Of a DNA stretch of 64,000 nt, positions 54,285 through 63,650 are shown piece by piece. The DNA is taken from NCBI GenBank assembly GCA_028280405.1, contig JANQLW010000060.1, forward strand, positions 1 to 64,000, written 5' to 3'. Both the position numbers and the translations under genes were made by a program. Position 1 is the first letter of the stretch; each line of letters begins with the position of its first letter. The notes beneath the pieces are model-generated. The model had not been told where the DNA came from. It searched no databases and saw nothing but the letters and a program-made list of their open reading frames with translations. This stretch comes from Bacteroidales bacterium (GTDB taxonomy: Bacteria; Bacteroidota; Bacteroidia; Bacteroidales; GCA-2711565).

Positions 54285-55694
54285 CTAAAACACTTTTGTG
54301 TAAGCTTCCCTTACAATATTAGCAACTTCTTCTATCCTATTTTCCTGAAGAGTCAAAACATCAAGATAAATATATCCACTCTTCAAATTCGTTAATATGG
54401 GCGTATCATGATTGAGCAATTCATGGAACAATTTCTTTGCTTTACCTTCCTGGCGTTCTTTTTTCTCTTTAAATTCAAGTTTTACAGAATAACTATCGAT
54501 TTCAAGATCAGGAAGTGTACCTCCACCGTATTGGCCTTTACTTTTTGCAATACTGGATTCAATATTGAATTTTTCTAGAGATGATCTCAATTTTTCAGCT
54601 GTTTCTGATAAAAGCTCATCTGTCTTATTCAGCATATTAAACAATGGATTGTATTTAAACAATTTCTCATCATTCAAATAATAACTGCAAGCTGTTTCCA
54701 ATATCGTCAAAGTTGTTTTACAAACCCTTAAAGCACGCATCATAGGATGCTTACGTAAAACATCAATATATTTCTTCTTACCTGCAATAATACCGGCCTG
54801 GGGACCACCCAATAACTTATCGCCACTAAAACAGACGATATCTATTCCCTCTGCAATGGCCTGCTTCACATCCGGTTCATTTTTAAGTGCTTTTTCATCT
54901 ACCTTTCGCAATAAACCTGAACCAATATCATATACAAATGGGATATCTTGTTTTTTACTCAGCTTAACCAGCTCATCAATTTCAGCTTCATGAGTAAAGC
55001 CCTTTATCACATAATTGGATTTATGAGCCTTGAGAAACATGGCTGTATTCTCGGTAATGGCATTTTTATAATCATCAACTTTAGTCTTATTGGTAGTACC
55101 TACCTCAATCATTTTACAGCCGGAGGCAGCCATGATATCAGGAACACGGAAGGAACCTCCTATTTCAATTAATTCGCCCCTGGAAATAATTACTTCTTTA
55201 TCTCGTGCAAATGTTCTCAGAACAAACATTACTGCAGCGGCATTATTATTCACAACTAAAACATCTTCAGCACCTGTCAAAAATTTCAGAATTTCAGAAG
55301 CATGAACATTGCGTTGTCCTCGAGCTCCTTTTTCAAGATTAAATTCAAGATTATTATAACCAACTAAAACTTCAGAAATACTTTTTACCATTTCTTCACC
55401 TAAAGGGGCTCTTCCAAGATTGGTATGCAAAACGATACCGGATGCATTGATTACAGGACATAAACTACGATCACCAACTTTCTTGGTTAATTTAGTAATA
55501 CGAGCAATAATTATTTCATCATTAGGAAATGGTTTATCACTAAGAATATCTTGTCGGAATGTGGAAATGGTTTCCCTGCAGGCGTGTTTCACAAGGCTTT
55601 CTCCATAAAGAGCAATTAACTCTTTTACTTGTGGCTGACAAAGGAGTTTGTCAATACCCGGAAGATTTTTTAAAGCTTGTTTCTTTAAATCCAT
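54285..55694 (-). CDS. selA: L-seryl-tRNA(Sec) selenium transferase SelA
   Basis: 469 aa, a PLP enzyme that converts Ser-tRNA(Sec) into Sec-tRNA(Sec) using selenophosphate. The N-terminal tRNA-binding part (LKNLPGIDKLLCQPQV) and the core RSLCPVINASGIVLHTNLGRAPL, ASGCKMIEVGTTNKT and CFSGDKLLGGPQAG (PLP Lys293) are diagnostic. It starts 28 nt downstream of the tRNA-Sec gene on the same strand, probably as one transcript. Its substrate selenophosphate needs SelD, which is not in this window. Confidence 0.97.
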   Translation of the reverse strand: MDLKKQALKNLPGIDKLLCQPQVKELIALYGESLVKHACRETISTFRQDILSDKPFPNDEIIIARITKLTKKVGDRSLCPVINASGIVLHTNLGRAPLGEEMVKSISEVLVGYNNLEFNLEKGARGQRNVHASEILKFLTGAEDVLVVNNNAAAVMFVLRTFARDKEVIISRGELIEIGGSFRVPDIMAASGCKMIEVGTTNKTKVDDYKNAITENTAMFLKAHKSNYVIKGFTHEAEIDELVKLSKKQDIPFVYDIGSGLLRKVDEKALKNEPDVKQAIAEGIDIVCFSGDKLLGGPQAGIIAGKKKYIDVLRKHPMMRALRVCKTTLTILETACSYYLNDEKLFKYNPLFNMLNKTDELLSETAEKLRSSLEKFNIESSIAKSKGQYGGGTLPDLEIDSYSVKLEFKEKKERQEGKAKKLFHELLNHDTPILTNLKSGYIYLDVLTLQENRIEEVANIVREAYTKVF

Positions 55695-55722
55695 AGTATT
55701 GTTTTAGCTGCAAATCCTTTTA

Positions 55723-55816
55723 GCAGAGAGGGCAGGGATCGAACCTGCCACAGTAAGTTTTATCCGTCTGTTACTGGTTTTGAAGACCAGATGAAACACC
55801 AGTTTCGTCCTCTCTG
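55723..55816 (-). tRNA. selC: tRNA-Sec (anticodon UCA)
   Basis: 94 nt. 8-bp acceptor stem CAGAGAGG/CCUCUCUG, D-arm GAAAC-UGGU-GUUUC, anticodon arm CUGGU-CUUCAAA-ACCAG with UCA, a long variable arm closed by ACAG/CUGU, and T-arm GCAGG-UUCGAUC-CCUGC. The 8+5 acceptor/T layout and long extra arm are specific for bacterial tRNA-Sec. CCA is not encoded. First pair C-G and discriminator C are unusual, so the ends could shift by a base. Confidence 0.95.
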
Positions 55817-55831
55817 GATTGTTGCAGATAA

Positions 55832-55839
55832 CAAAAGTA
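55832..55839 (-). promoter_or_regulatory. -7 promoter element of tRNA-Sec/selA
   Basis: TACTTTTG on the minus strand matches TAnnTTTG and lies 15 nt before the tRNA 5' end. No clear -33 TTTG. Confidence 0.55.
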
Positions 55840-55883
55840 TAAATTTTTTTAATAAAAAGACTTAATTTTTTAAAAAGGGTGAA

Positions 55884-56261
55884 GTGGTGTGGGACATTCT
55901 AACACAAGAAGAAATGGACAATTGGATGTCACAGATTGTGATATCCAATTCTGAAAAAATGGGATTTAGAAAAAAACCAGTGGTTTTTTCTGAACATGGA
56001 ATAGCTATGTTATCAAGTATATTAAATAGCAAAACAGCCATTGCAGTGAACATACAAATTATCCGCACATTTACCCGAATGAGGCAAATGATTTTGACAA
56101 ATCAAGAAATTCTATCAAAACTGGATCAAATTGAAAAACAAAGTTTAAAAAATAAAAAAGACATTCAACTAGTTTTTAATTATTTGAAAAAATTGTTAAT
56201 CCCTGCCGATCAAAAAAACAGAAAACCTATTGGTTATAAAAGAAAATTGAATAATAAATAA
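55884..56261 (+). pseudogene. N-terminally truncated ORF6N-domain protein
   Basis: 125 codons matching the second half of the ORF6N domain (SQIVISNSEKMGFRKKPVVFSEHGIAMLSSILNSKTAIAVNIQIIRTF) and the following coiled helical tail. The expected N-terminal half (the YxVxTRxLNQAVKRN part) is absent, and it starts from a GTG about 70 nt from the tRNA-Sec gene on the opposite strand. ORF6N proteins are phage- or mobile-element-linked, so this may be what remains of an element that entered beside the tRNA. It overlaps nothing and ends 4 nt before the convergent 56265 gene. Confidence 0.7.
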
Positions 56262-56264
56262 AGG

Positions 56265-57563
56265 TTAGAACCCAAACCTAGGATTTACAATGGAGCTAAA
56301 CATGGAACCAAAGGAATAGCTGAACCCTAATAGCACCATAAAGTTATACCCGGATTTTACTTGTTGTTGCCTAAGTAATAACTCTTCCAATGAAAGGTCT
56401 CCCCCTGCCAGATTGATCTGATTATTCGTAATGCTATAATTCCCGTTAATATTAAAAGAAAGCCCGCTAATTATTCTAAGATTAGCCCCAATATTGAAGT
56501 TCAAAGCATATAAGTCTTTATCCTTTAAATAGGCTTCATAAGAAAAGTTACCATAGATATTACCCCAGGTTTGATTTACACTGCCTCCAATACTTAATTG
56601 ATGCTCCCAAACAATTTCGTCAGTTTCATCAAAAATTGTTCTTTCAACATAATTAAATTTTGAAAAGCCAATCATATAAGAAACAGTCAATTTCTTTTTT
56701 GTAGAAACCTCATAATCAAAAATACTATACTCTATAGCCGGTTTGATTGAATAATAAAAATCCCAGTTACTGTATGTAGAACTACCAGCATCTGCAAATG
56801 CGCCAACTGACCAATGATCACTAATACTGATTACATTTGTCATAGTAACTTCAGTCGTTTTTGCTATTGATGTAATATCGGTTTCTCCATAAGTAAAAAC
56901 CGATTTATTATAACTATGACTAAGTCTGAATGAAAACTTATTTTTCTTTTTAACTTGTTTTACACTGATATTTCCACTTAACATATAGTTTTTGGAAGTT
57001 TCCTGTCCATATAAAGAACCATTCATCCCCAGGTTAAATACCCAGTTATTCCATTTATCTTTTGGAATTACAGGCTTTTTAACAGTTTCTTCTTTTTCTG
57101 CATTGGAACTACTATCATTTTGAATCAATTGCTTTTCCCATAAGTAGCTGTACTTTTCGTAATGCTTAGACCGAAAGCTCATTAATCCTTGAGTAAGGTT
57201 TAATAAAACAATATCTCTAATTTCACTTTCTGTATCATTAGGAGATACAAAGAAAGTATACTTATGATAAATGTGTTTAAAATCACCTACACCCATATAT
57301 TCCAGTTCATACTGGATTCCTCCGCTACCTGTTTGTTGAACTCTGGATTTAATATGAACATCTGCAAATTTCTGATCTCTGACAAAGTCAAAATGATTTA
57401 ATTCTTTTCTCATATAATCCATATCAATTACGTAGCTATCAATAAAGAGCTTCATCTTAGGGATAAGTTTAAAAGGATTGGTATCAGTAGTATCATTTTT
57501 AACTTCTTGATTATAAGCTAAAGTACTAATGAATAGAGTCAGTATTAATAATCTGATCTTCAT
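56265..57563 (-). CDS. Outer-membrane beta-barrel protein, putative LytTR target
   Basis: 432 aa, signal peptide 1-18 (ends TLAYNQ), N-terminal periplasmic part with a conserved-looking IDSYVIDMDYMRKELNHFDFVRD, then alternating strands ending FSSIVNPRFGF, a typical last barrel strand. Start at MKIRLL; the longer frame adds 16 codons without signal character. Its promoter has the same paired-repeat operator and spacing as 60675-62648 and 62912-63613. It lies just downstream of the LytTR regulator gene. No known family is certain. Confidence 0.7.
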   Translation of the reverse strand: MKIRLLILTLFISTLAYNQEVKNDTTDTNPFKLIPKMKLFIDSYVIDMDYMRKELNHFDFVRDQKFADVHIKSRVQQTGSGGIQYELEYMGVGDFKHIYHKYTFFVSPNDTESEIRDIVLLNLTQGLMSFRSKHYEKYSYLWEKQLIQNDSSSNAEKEETVKKPVIPKDKWNNWVFNLGMNGSLYGQETSKNYMLSGNISVKQVKKKNKFSFRLSHSYNKSVFTYGETDITSIAKTTEVTMTNVISISDHWSVGAFADAGSSTYSNWDFYYSIKPAIEYSIFDYEVSTKKKLTVSYMIGFSKFNYVERTIFDETDEIVWEHQLSIGGSVNQTWGNIYGNFSYEAYLKDKDLYALNFNIGANLRIISGLSFNINGNYSITNNQINLAGGDLSLEELLLRQQQVKSGYNFMVLLGFSYSFGSMFSSIVNPRFGF

Positions 57564-57585
57564 ATGTTTTTCTGCAATGTTTGGG

Positions 57586-57656
57586 TAAAGGTAAGGCTGT
57601 ATAATATTCAAAAAAAACTAAATGTATTGAAATGTTAAAAACGAGTAATGAAATGA
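57586..57656 (-). promoter_or_regulatory. LytTR-type operator and -7 box of the 57563 gene
   Basis: Plus-strand repeats TGTATTGAAATGT (57623-57635) and AGTAATGAAATGA (57644-57656) have a 21-bp period; 29 nt lie between the near repeat and TACCTTTA (57586-57593, minus strand). Geometry equals that of the two other promoters, though the repeats are weaker. Confidence 0.6.
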
Positions 57657-57756
57657 TAGGTATTCAAGAATCAAGAAGCAGAAAAATACATAAACCAGTT
57701 TTGTACAGCTAAAAAATCAGAACAAAACTCCCGGATCTACTAATGAAAATCGGTTA

Positions 57757-58524
57757 TCAGTTTCCTTCAAGCCACTGTTTAAAATCAGCTACTTTCTCGC
57801 GACTTACAATAATTTCTTTGTCTGTTTTAATAGCTTTTGGGTTTATTTTTAAGCGACTGTTTGAGTAAACACTTACATCTTCAATTTCATTAATATTGAT
57901 GATGAATGTTCTGTTTACCCTAAAGAACATTGAATCAGCGATCAGGTTGGTTAAATCTTCAAGGTTATAATCTATAATATATTTTTTATCCTGATTAGTA
58001 ACTAAGAATACATTCCGGCCTTCAGCAAAGAACAATGCAATATCTTCTGTATTTACTGAATGAATATGATTCCCAAGCCTCACTAAAAAGCGATCCTTTA
58101 CTTTTTTCTGATTAAAAGATTCAGAAACTTTAGCCACTATTTCTGGGGGAAGTAAGGCAGATTGAAATGATTTAAGCTTGCTTAGTGCTTGAGATAAAGC
58201 TGTAAATGTAACTGGTTTAAGAAGATAGTCAACACTATTTACTTTAAAAGCATCTATCGCATATTCATCATATGCCGTAGTAAAAATAATAGGTTTACTG
58301 ATTTTTACCAGATTGAATATTTCAAAGCTTAATCCATCTGTTAACTGTATGTCCATAAAAATGACATCAACCTCCTGATCTCCATTATTACTAAACCATT
58401 TAACCGATTCAGCAACACTAGGTAACTTTGCAAGTATTTCAATTGTTGGGTCGTATTTTATCAAATACCTGCCAAGTTTTTCCTGAGCTAACTGTTCATC
58501 TTCTATAATAACAACTTTCATCAT
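57757..58524 (-). CDS. LytTR-family response regulator
   Basis: 255 aa. Receiver domain 1-125 with DE pair VVIIEDEQLAQEK, phospho-acceptor in VIFMDIQL (Asp near 56) and Lys in YLLKPVTF, then a LytTR DNA-binding domain (about 150-250, FLVRLGNHIHSVNTEDIALFFAEGRNVFL, FRVNRTFIININEIEDV). LytTR proteins bind paired direct repeats of about 9 bp with 12-bp gaps; such pairs lie before three nearby genes. Third gene of an operon with two kinases, 11 nt after the second. Confidence 0.95.
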   Translation of the reverse strand: MMKVVIIEDEQLAQEKLGRYLIKYDPTIEILAKLPSVAESVKWFSNNGDQEVDVIFMDIQLTDGLSFEIFNLVKISKPIIFTTAYDEYAIDAFKVNSVDYLLKPVTFTALSQALSKLKSFQSALLPPEIVAKVSESFNQKKVKDRFLVRLGNHIHSVNTEDIALFFAEGRNVFLVTNQDKKYIIDYNLEDLTNLIADSMFFRVNRTFIININEIEDVSVYSNSRLKINPKAIKTDKEIIVSREKVADFKQWLEGN

Positions 58525-58535
58525 ATTTTTTAAGT

Positions 58536-59561
58536 TTACGATACGAGTTGAAGTTTTGGTAAAGTTAAAATTCTTTTATTTCCATCTTCTTCTGAAATTT
58601 CAATTCTTTTTTCACTGTATATGGAATAGGCTCTTATAATTTCCGATAAATTATTTTGATTAAAGCCTTTGGAAATTCTGTCTTTAGACCTGTATTGTAT
58701 GTATAAAGTATCATTAACATCTCTTAATTCTATTTTCAATTTCAGGTTTGCAGAAATAATGGTACTCCTAACAATTTCACCCATTATTATTAATAAAGAG
58801 CCTGGGACCACAAGAAAATCAGATTGTATAGACATATCAAATTGAATATTTCTGTAAGGTAACTGATTAAATAGATGTTCCAGTTCTTTCAGGGCTCCTA
58901 CCTCTTCTTCAATCGATATCAATTGTTTGGATTTACTTGCCAATACATGGCGGTAAATAGTAGACAAACAATCGATGAATTCATCTGCTTTATCTTTATC
59001 ATTCTGAATCAATACAATTAAAGATTCAAAGCTTTCTAATAATAAGCTAGGGTTTATTTCATTCTTGAACTGAGAAAAGTCCTTTTCAATATTCTGCTTT
59101 ATCAAAATCTCATTTTCCAGATTTCTTGTATTGACTTTATACAAATACTGATGGCTAATGAACAGAAAGTTATAAATCAGCATCAATCCACTAAAAATTG
59201 CATTAAACCGCACCAATTCCTGCATGATAGGATTATATCCAATTACAAATATGAAATACAAATAAATAGATATGGTAACAACGATGATACACAGAAATAT
59301 TGAGAATACAATTTGTAGCACCATACCAATTGCTATTGAAAACATTTGAGGTAATCTATTAAAAAACAGCAACCAGGCCCTTGAGAACTCCTGAACGATA
59401 TAAGCTAAACCAATACTAAAATACAGTTCTTCTCCCAGAAACTGCTCCTGTATTTGGGTAACATTATTACTAATCATTAATAATAGCATATAAACTATAA
59501 TCCCGGTAAAAACAGGGCTTAATAATCTGAACAACGGCTGATGAATAAATAATTTCTTCAT
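58536..59561 (-). CDS. Degenerate LytS-type histidine kinase without the phospho-acceptor His
   Basis: 341 aa: four hydrophobic segments (about 10-30, 45-65, 75-105, 120-140) then a His_kinase-like region. The usual QxNPHFLFN box reads NEINPSLLLESFESL (about 187-201), with Ser in place of His, and the ATPase N-box reads MGEIVRSTIISA instead of LVENAxKH. So neither autophosphorylation nor ATP binding is expected. It overlaps the canonical kinase gene by 4 nt. A sensory partner or heterodimer subunit is likely. Confidence 0.85.
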   Translation of the reverse strand: MKKLFIHQPLFRLLSPVFTGIIVYMLLLMISNNVTQIQEQFLGEELYFSIGLAYIVQEFSRAWLLFFNRLPQMFSIAIGMVLQIVFSIFLCIIVVTISIYLYFIFVIGYNPIMQELVRFNAIFSGLMLIYNFLFISHQYLYKVNTRNLENEILIKQNIEKDFSQFKNEINPSLLLESFESLIVLIQNDKDKADEFIDCLSTIYRHVLASKSKQLISIEEEVGALKELEHLFNQLPYRNIQFDMSIQSDFLVVPGSLLIIMGEIVRSTIISANLKLKIELRDVNDTLYIQYRSKDRISKGFNQNNLSEIIRAYSIYSEKRIEISEEDGNKRILTLPKLQLVS

Positions 59562-60574
59562 CGTATAATTGGAACTTTAACTGTAAATTTATCTTTCTTA
59601 TCAATTATAATTTCTTTATTAAAAAGAATCTGATACCTGGCATTTATATTATTCAAGCCAATTTTAAACGAAGGTACTTTCCTGGGTTCTTCTGTAATAT
59701 TGTTTTGTACACATATATGTTCATCCTCAAAGTAAATGTTTACCATAAGCGGCTCTTTCTCACTCATCAAATTATGCTTAACCGCATTCTCGATAAGCAT
59801 TTGCAAAGCTAATGGAGGAATTTTTGTTTCATTAATATCATCTGGTAAATCAATTTTACATTTAAACACATTTTCAAACCGGGTTTCCAATAAGAAAATA
59901 TAAGATTTCACAAAATTTATTTCTTCTTTTAGTAAAATTAATTTTGAGTTATAACTACTTAGCGTGTAGTTATACATATTGGATAATCTTCTGATAAAGA
60001 TTTCAGCTTTATTTAAATCCCGGTAAATTAATGAAGATATAGTGTTTAATGCATTAAACAAAAAATGAGGGCTAAGCTGAGATTTTAAAGCGTTTAGTTG
60101 CAAATCAATTTGTTTACGTTCCAGCTTAACCTTTTGAATTTGTAAGGTAGAGTATGAATAATAAGAATAAAGGGCAAAGTAGACCACTGCAAAAATCTGA
60201 ACGATTATCAACCATAAAATAGCAAATTTTATGACCATGGGTTTATAAATATCAGCAAAATTTACATCACCCTTGGCAAACAAATCATACAAATAAAACA
60301 ATCCTACAGCAATAACCAATCCGGTAATAAAATGAACAATCAAACCAATTAATAGTCGATTTGTCATTTGTGTTTGCCAGGGAAATAATTTATCCAGCCT
60401 CACGGATGCTCCATAATTTACATAAGTAACCAAAATTCCTATTAATGCAGAAAAGGCCAGCTCAACATTTGAAAAATGCTGCTGAGCTTCGGGGTCATTA
60501 AACATAAGGTAATAGCTAATAAATATCCCCAATCCTATTCCTAAGACATTTATAATTAAATGCTTTTTTATCAT
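59558..60574 (-). CDS. LytS/YehU-type sensor histidine kinase
   Basis: 338 aa with four membrane segments in the first 135 residues, then SQLSPHFLFNALNTISSLIYRD (phospho-acceptor His near 165), and an HATPase domain with PPLALQMLIENAVKHNL and GLNNINARYQILF. These are canonical. It is the first gene of the three-gene operon. No periplasmic sensor domain, so it may sense membrane state. No LytTR operator is seen before it, so autoregulation is not apparent. Confidence 0.93.
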   Translation of the reverse strand: MIKKHLIINVLGIGLGIFISYYLMFNDPEAQQHFSNVELAFSALIGILVTYVNYGASVRLDKLFPWQTQMTNRLLIGLIVHFITGLVIAVGLFYLYDLFAKGDVNFADIYKPMVIKFAILWLIIVQIFAVVYFALYSYYSYSTLQIQKVKLERKQIDLQLNALKSQLSPHFLFNALNTISSLIYRDLNKAEIFIRRLSNMYNYTLSSYNSKLILLKEEINFVKSYIFLLETRFENVFKCKIDLPDDINETKIPPLALQMLIENAVKHNLMSEKEPLMVNIYFEDEHICVQNNITEEPRKVPSFKIGLNNINARYQILFNKEIIIDKKDKFTVKVPIIR

Positions 60575-60674
60575 ACTGAATAAATATACTGAAAAAATGT
60601 ATAATCAAAACAATCACTAATCTGCAAGTGAATGCAAATTAGTAATTGTAAAGTTTAAATATCATATTAAGGAA

Positions 60675-62648
60675 TTATTTACTTATAGCTTTTACAGCTC
60701 TTCCATAGTAATAGTCATTTCGAATTTTCTTGGCACAATTCATATATGCTTCTCTCAATTTAGCATTTGAACTATTTTTAACTTTTGGAGCAAAGGAGTA
60801 CAACACACCTGATAAATAAGAATCTGAATTAGCAGTACTTCTCAGGCTGGCAAATATTTTTATCAACTGTGTATCCGTTAAGTTTTTTTGCTTGGCCAAT
60901 GATTTATACAATCCGGAAGTATAATGGACTGAATTAAAACCTGCTGCCTGTTTTAATAACAAATCAATCATTTTAGAATCAAGCTGTCTGGTTTTCAAAA
61001 CCTTATTTAATGCCTTCATTTTGTAATTGTCGTTTCCGATATCATCAACATATTCAAAATATTTATCAAACATTTTATCAGAAGCATTTTCAGGATCAAA
61101 TAATTCAGAGAGTATTTGTTGTTTATAATAATCTGAATTTAATTGATCTGAAAAGTTTAATAAAGTCATGCGGTCTTCATCATTTAGATCAACTTTCCTG
61201 TTAATCGAAAATATGGCAGAAGTCAGGTAATTGTCATTATCCATTTTTTCAAGTAATGGTAGTACTTCATCTAAAGTATACACATGGTTATCAGATCTGT
61301 TGAATAAACTATTCAATAAGTTACTCTTATAATTATCAGAATTCATTTCTGCTGTAGATTCCATAATTTTAGCAAATGCAGCTTTAGAAACATTACCTTT
61401 TGTTAATAATGAATTATACAGTAAATACTTGTTATAGTCTGATTTAATATTATCAGAAATTTTAATAATTTCTTCCACATTCCGACTTGTAAGTTCTTCA
61501 CCACGAGTGATAAGGTTAATTGCACTTACCATATGATGGTCCGATTTCATTTCTCCAATTAAAGGAAGAATTTTATTTATACTATTACTCTTAACCTCAG
61601 AGTTTTTGATAAGCTTTTTAAACATTTCCAGTCTATAGTGATCAGAATTTATATTTTTAGATAATTCCAGAACTTTGTCAACATTCGCATCACTTAGTGT
61701 CCTGTACTCTATAAAGTTATTCAACATCATTACCAAATAATGGTCTGAACTTAATTGATCAAAATTGTCAAATATTTTGTACAATTGTTTATCGGTTACA
61801 TCATCATCTTTAATAATTCTTTTTAACACACTAGAGACATAATGGTCACTTTTTATTCCTTTAATTGCTTGTAAATAGGCAGTCATGACTTTATCACTAC
61901 CTGTAAATTTATCCAGATTTTTGATTAATAAATCTGACACATAATGATCCGATTCAAGATGTCTGTCCAATTGATCAAGAATGGTAACCATACCTGATGA
62001 TTTAATATTTTTTTCCAATAGTAACTCCAAATAATATGCTTTCATATCGTCACTATTAAAACTATCCAGTTCATCCAATACGCCACGTACTCCACCTTTT
62101 TTATAAAAACGATCTACTCTCGACTTAGCACCGATCTTAGAACTCCTAACTATTTGCGGCAATACTTCTTCTAACCATTCTCTTCCATCCGGTTCAAAAT
62201 CCTTTTTAGAATGACCTACGTAATATTTGCGAATCAGCTTACCTCCCACAGATTCAATAATGATTTTACGGCTGCTTCCAAATGAGGATCTTTTAATTTC
62301 AAGATACCCGCCTCTTGAAATAGCCTTAATATCCTTATCATTATCAGCAATAATAATTTCACCGTCAAATCTTACCTGGTAATTACCTCTCCTTCCTAAA
62401 TATTGGTACTTATAATTACCAGTCCTGTCTTGATCATATAAAGTGATCCCCCTAACTCTAACTCCACCATGATTTTGGCTTACCTCTGGAACAGACATAA
62501 CCATAACAGTCCTGTCTTGATCATGCAAAGTAATCCCCTTAACTCCATCAAGGTTTGGGGTTGCCTTTGAAACAGGAACACTCATAAAGAATGCTATCAT
62601 GATCAACATACCGAATATTGCTTTTCTAAGTGTAGCTAATTTTTTCAT
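60675..62648 (-). CDS. Secreted alpha-repeat protein with about 13 SDHY repeats
   Basis: 657 aa. Signal peptide 1-29, then two short copies of GITLxDQDRT (about 34-42, 66-74), a beta region (75-150), and from about residue 190 to the end about 13 repeats of roughly 36 residues with the core [N/K/S]SD[H/N/Y]Y at one helix start (SDHYVSDLL, SDHYVSSVL, SDHYLVMML, SDHYRLEMF, SDYYKQQIL, NDNYKMKAL, SDSYLSGVL, NDYYYGRAV). This looks like a HEAT/TPR-like solenoid. I do not know its function; similar tails occur on some M56-type sensor peptidases, but the peptidase is absent. Strong LytTR-type operator upstream. Confidence 0.7.
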   Translation of the reverse strand: MKKLATLRKAIFGMLIMIAFFMSVPVSKATPNLDGVKGITLHDQDRTVMVMSVPEVSQNHGGVRVRGITLYDQDRTGNYKYQYLGRRGNYQVRFDGEIIIADNDKDIKAISRGGYLEIKRSSFGSSRKIIIESVGGKLIRKYYVGHSKKDFEPDGREWLEEVLPQIVRSSKIGAKSRVDRFYKKGGVRGVLDELDSFNSDDMKAYYLELLLEKNIKSSGMVTILDQLDRHLESDHYVSDLLIKNLDKFTGSDKVMTAYLQAIKGIKSDHYVSSVLKRIIKDDDVTDKQLYKIFDNFDQLSSDHYLVMMLNNFIEYRTLSDANVDKVLELSKNINSDHYRLEMFKKLIKNSEVKSNSINKILPLIGEMKSDHHMVSAINLITRGEELTSRNVEEIIKISDNIKSDYNKYLLYNSLLTKGNVSKAAFAKIMESTAEMNSDNYKSNLLNSLFNRSDNHVYTLDEVLPLLEKMDNDNYLTSAIFSINRKVDLNDEDRMTLLNFSDQLNSDYYKQQILSELFDPENASDKMFDKYFEYVDDIGNDNYKMKALNKVLKTRQLDSKMIDLLLKQAAGFNSVHYTSGLYKSLAKQKNLTDTQLIKIFASLRSTANSDSYLSGVLYSFAPKVKNSSNAKLREAYMNCAKKIRNDYYYGRAVKAISK

Positions 62649-62676
62649 AACTATTTATATTTTAACATTGTTGAAA

Positions 62677-62747
62677 CAAATATATACTAGGTATTTAAGT
62701 AAAAAAAATAGAATGTAGTGAATTGTAAAATGTTTGTAGTGAACTGT
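62677..62747 (-). promoter_or_regulatory. LytTR-type operator and -7 box of the SDHY-repeat gene
   Basis: Direct repeats TGTAGTGAATTGT (62714-62726) and TGTAGTGAACTGT (62735-62747), 21-bp period; 29 nt to TATATTTG (62677-62684, minus strand). Read on the minus strand the far repeat contains ACAGTTCAC, close to the LytTR consensus. Confidence 0.75.
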
Positions 62748-62830
62748 GGTTTAAAATTAGCTCTTCAACTTTTATACAACATTCAATATTCTTCTTGTTA
62801 CTCTTTAATCAAACTTACTTAATCATAATA

Positions 62831-62870
62831 AAAAAACCTTTCCAAAAATTTTTGAAAAGGTTTTTTATTT
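62831..62870 (-). terminator. Terminator after the SIMPL gene
   Basis: AACCTTTTCAAAAA/TTTTTGGAAAGGTT stem on the minus strand followed by TTTTTTATTATG. 42 nt past the stop at 62912. Confidence 0.8.
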
Positions 62871-62911
62871 ACTACTTATAATAAAGCTTCTTATAAATCC
62901 TTCATTTGAAT

Positions 62912-63613
62912 TTATTTAATTCCAAATCTTACTTTAAGCTGACTACTAATTTTTATTTTATCATTTCCGGTAGGATGGTATTTATCAGTTAAATAATTAT
63001 TTACTCTATAATATCCTCCTAATTCAACAATCGACAACACCTCTCCCAATTTTTTATCAAGACCTTCCACTAATTTTCTTGCTCTGACTTTTGCATTTTC
63101 CAATGCTTCAGCATTTAACTGATCTTCATAATTCTTGGCTTTAGAGCTGGCAAGCCGTCCAATGGTTATTGAACTAATCCCTCTAATTTTAATATCATTA
63201 AAAATTGCATCAACAGTTTTAAATGAGTTTACCTTTACAGAAAGGCTTCTACTTTGTTTAGCTTTATAGTTACTTCTTAGAAGATTCCCGCTTGGACCAC
63301 TCCAACGTCTTGTATTACGTTCAGTTTTAATAGCATCTCGTGATACTCCTAATTTACGTAAGGCAGATATAAGTTCGGTTTCTACTTCACTAAGGCTAAC
63401 TTTTTCACGTTTTTTATTAGGATCATAATTTTCTCTATCATAATAATCGTTTTTATGGTATTCATGAATAGAGATATTTAAAAAGATCTGGTCAGGAGTT
63501 ATTTCTTTTACCGCCTTACCTGTAACTTCTACAAATTTTTCTGATTTTTCATTTTGAGCATAAGTTGTCCCCAAACAAAATAATACAGCTAGTAATAATA
63601 ATAATTTCTTCAT
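62912..63613 (-). CDS. Secreted SIMPL-domain (DUF541) protein
   Basis: 233 aa, signal peptide 1-19 (ends GTTYA), then the SIMPL domain: FVEVTGKAVKEITPDQIFLNISI, VSLSEVETELISALRKLGV, then ALENAKVRARKLVEGLDKKLGEVLSI and the C-terminal KISSQLKVRFGIK. SIMPL proteins are periplasmic or lipid-linked and protect against oxidative or envelope stress, mechanism unknown. It shares the operator layout with 60675-62648 and 56265-57563, so the three are probably co-regulated. Confidence 0.9.
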   Translation of the reverse strand: MKKLLLLLAVLFCLGTTYAQNEKSEKFVEVTGKAVKEITPDQIFLNISIHEYHKNDYYDRENYDPNKKREKVSLSEVETELISALRKLGVSRDAIKTERNTRRWSGPSGNLLRSNYKAKQSRSLSVKVNSFKTVDAIFNDIKIRGISSITIGRLASSKAKNYEDQLNAEALENAKVRARKLVEGLDKKLGEVLSIVELGGYYRVNNYLTDKYHPTGNDKIKISSQLKVRFGIK

Positions 63614-63650
63614 GTTCTTAAGTATTAAATTAAGGATTCATATAATAAGG

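Noticed and set aside
60575..60674. A LytTR operator before the kinase operon.
   Set aside because: AAGTGAATGC and AGTAATTGT are present but 14 nt apart, not 21, and no -7 box stands at the fixed distance.
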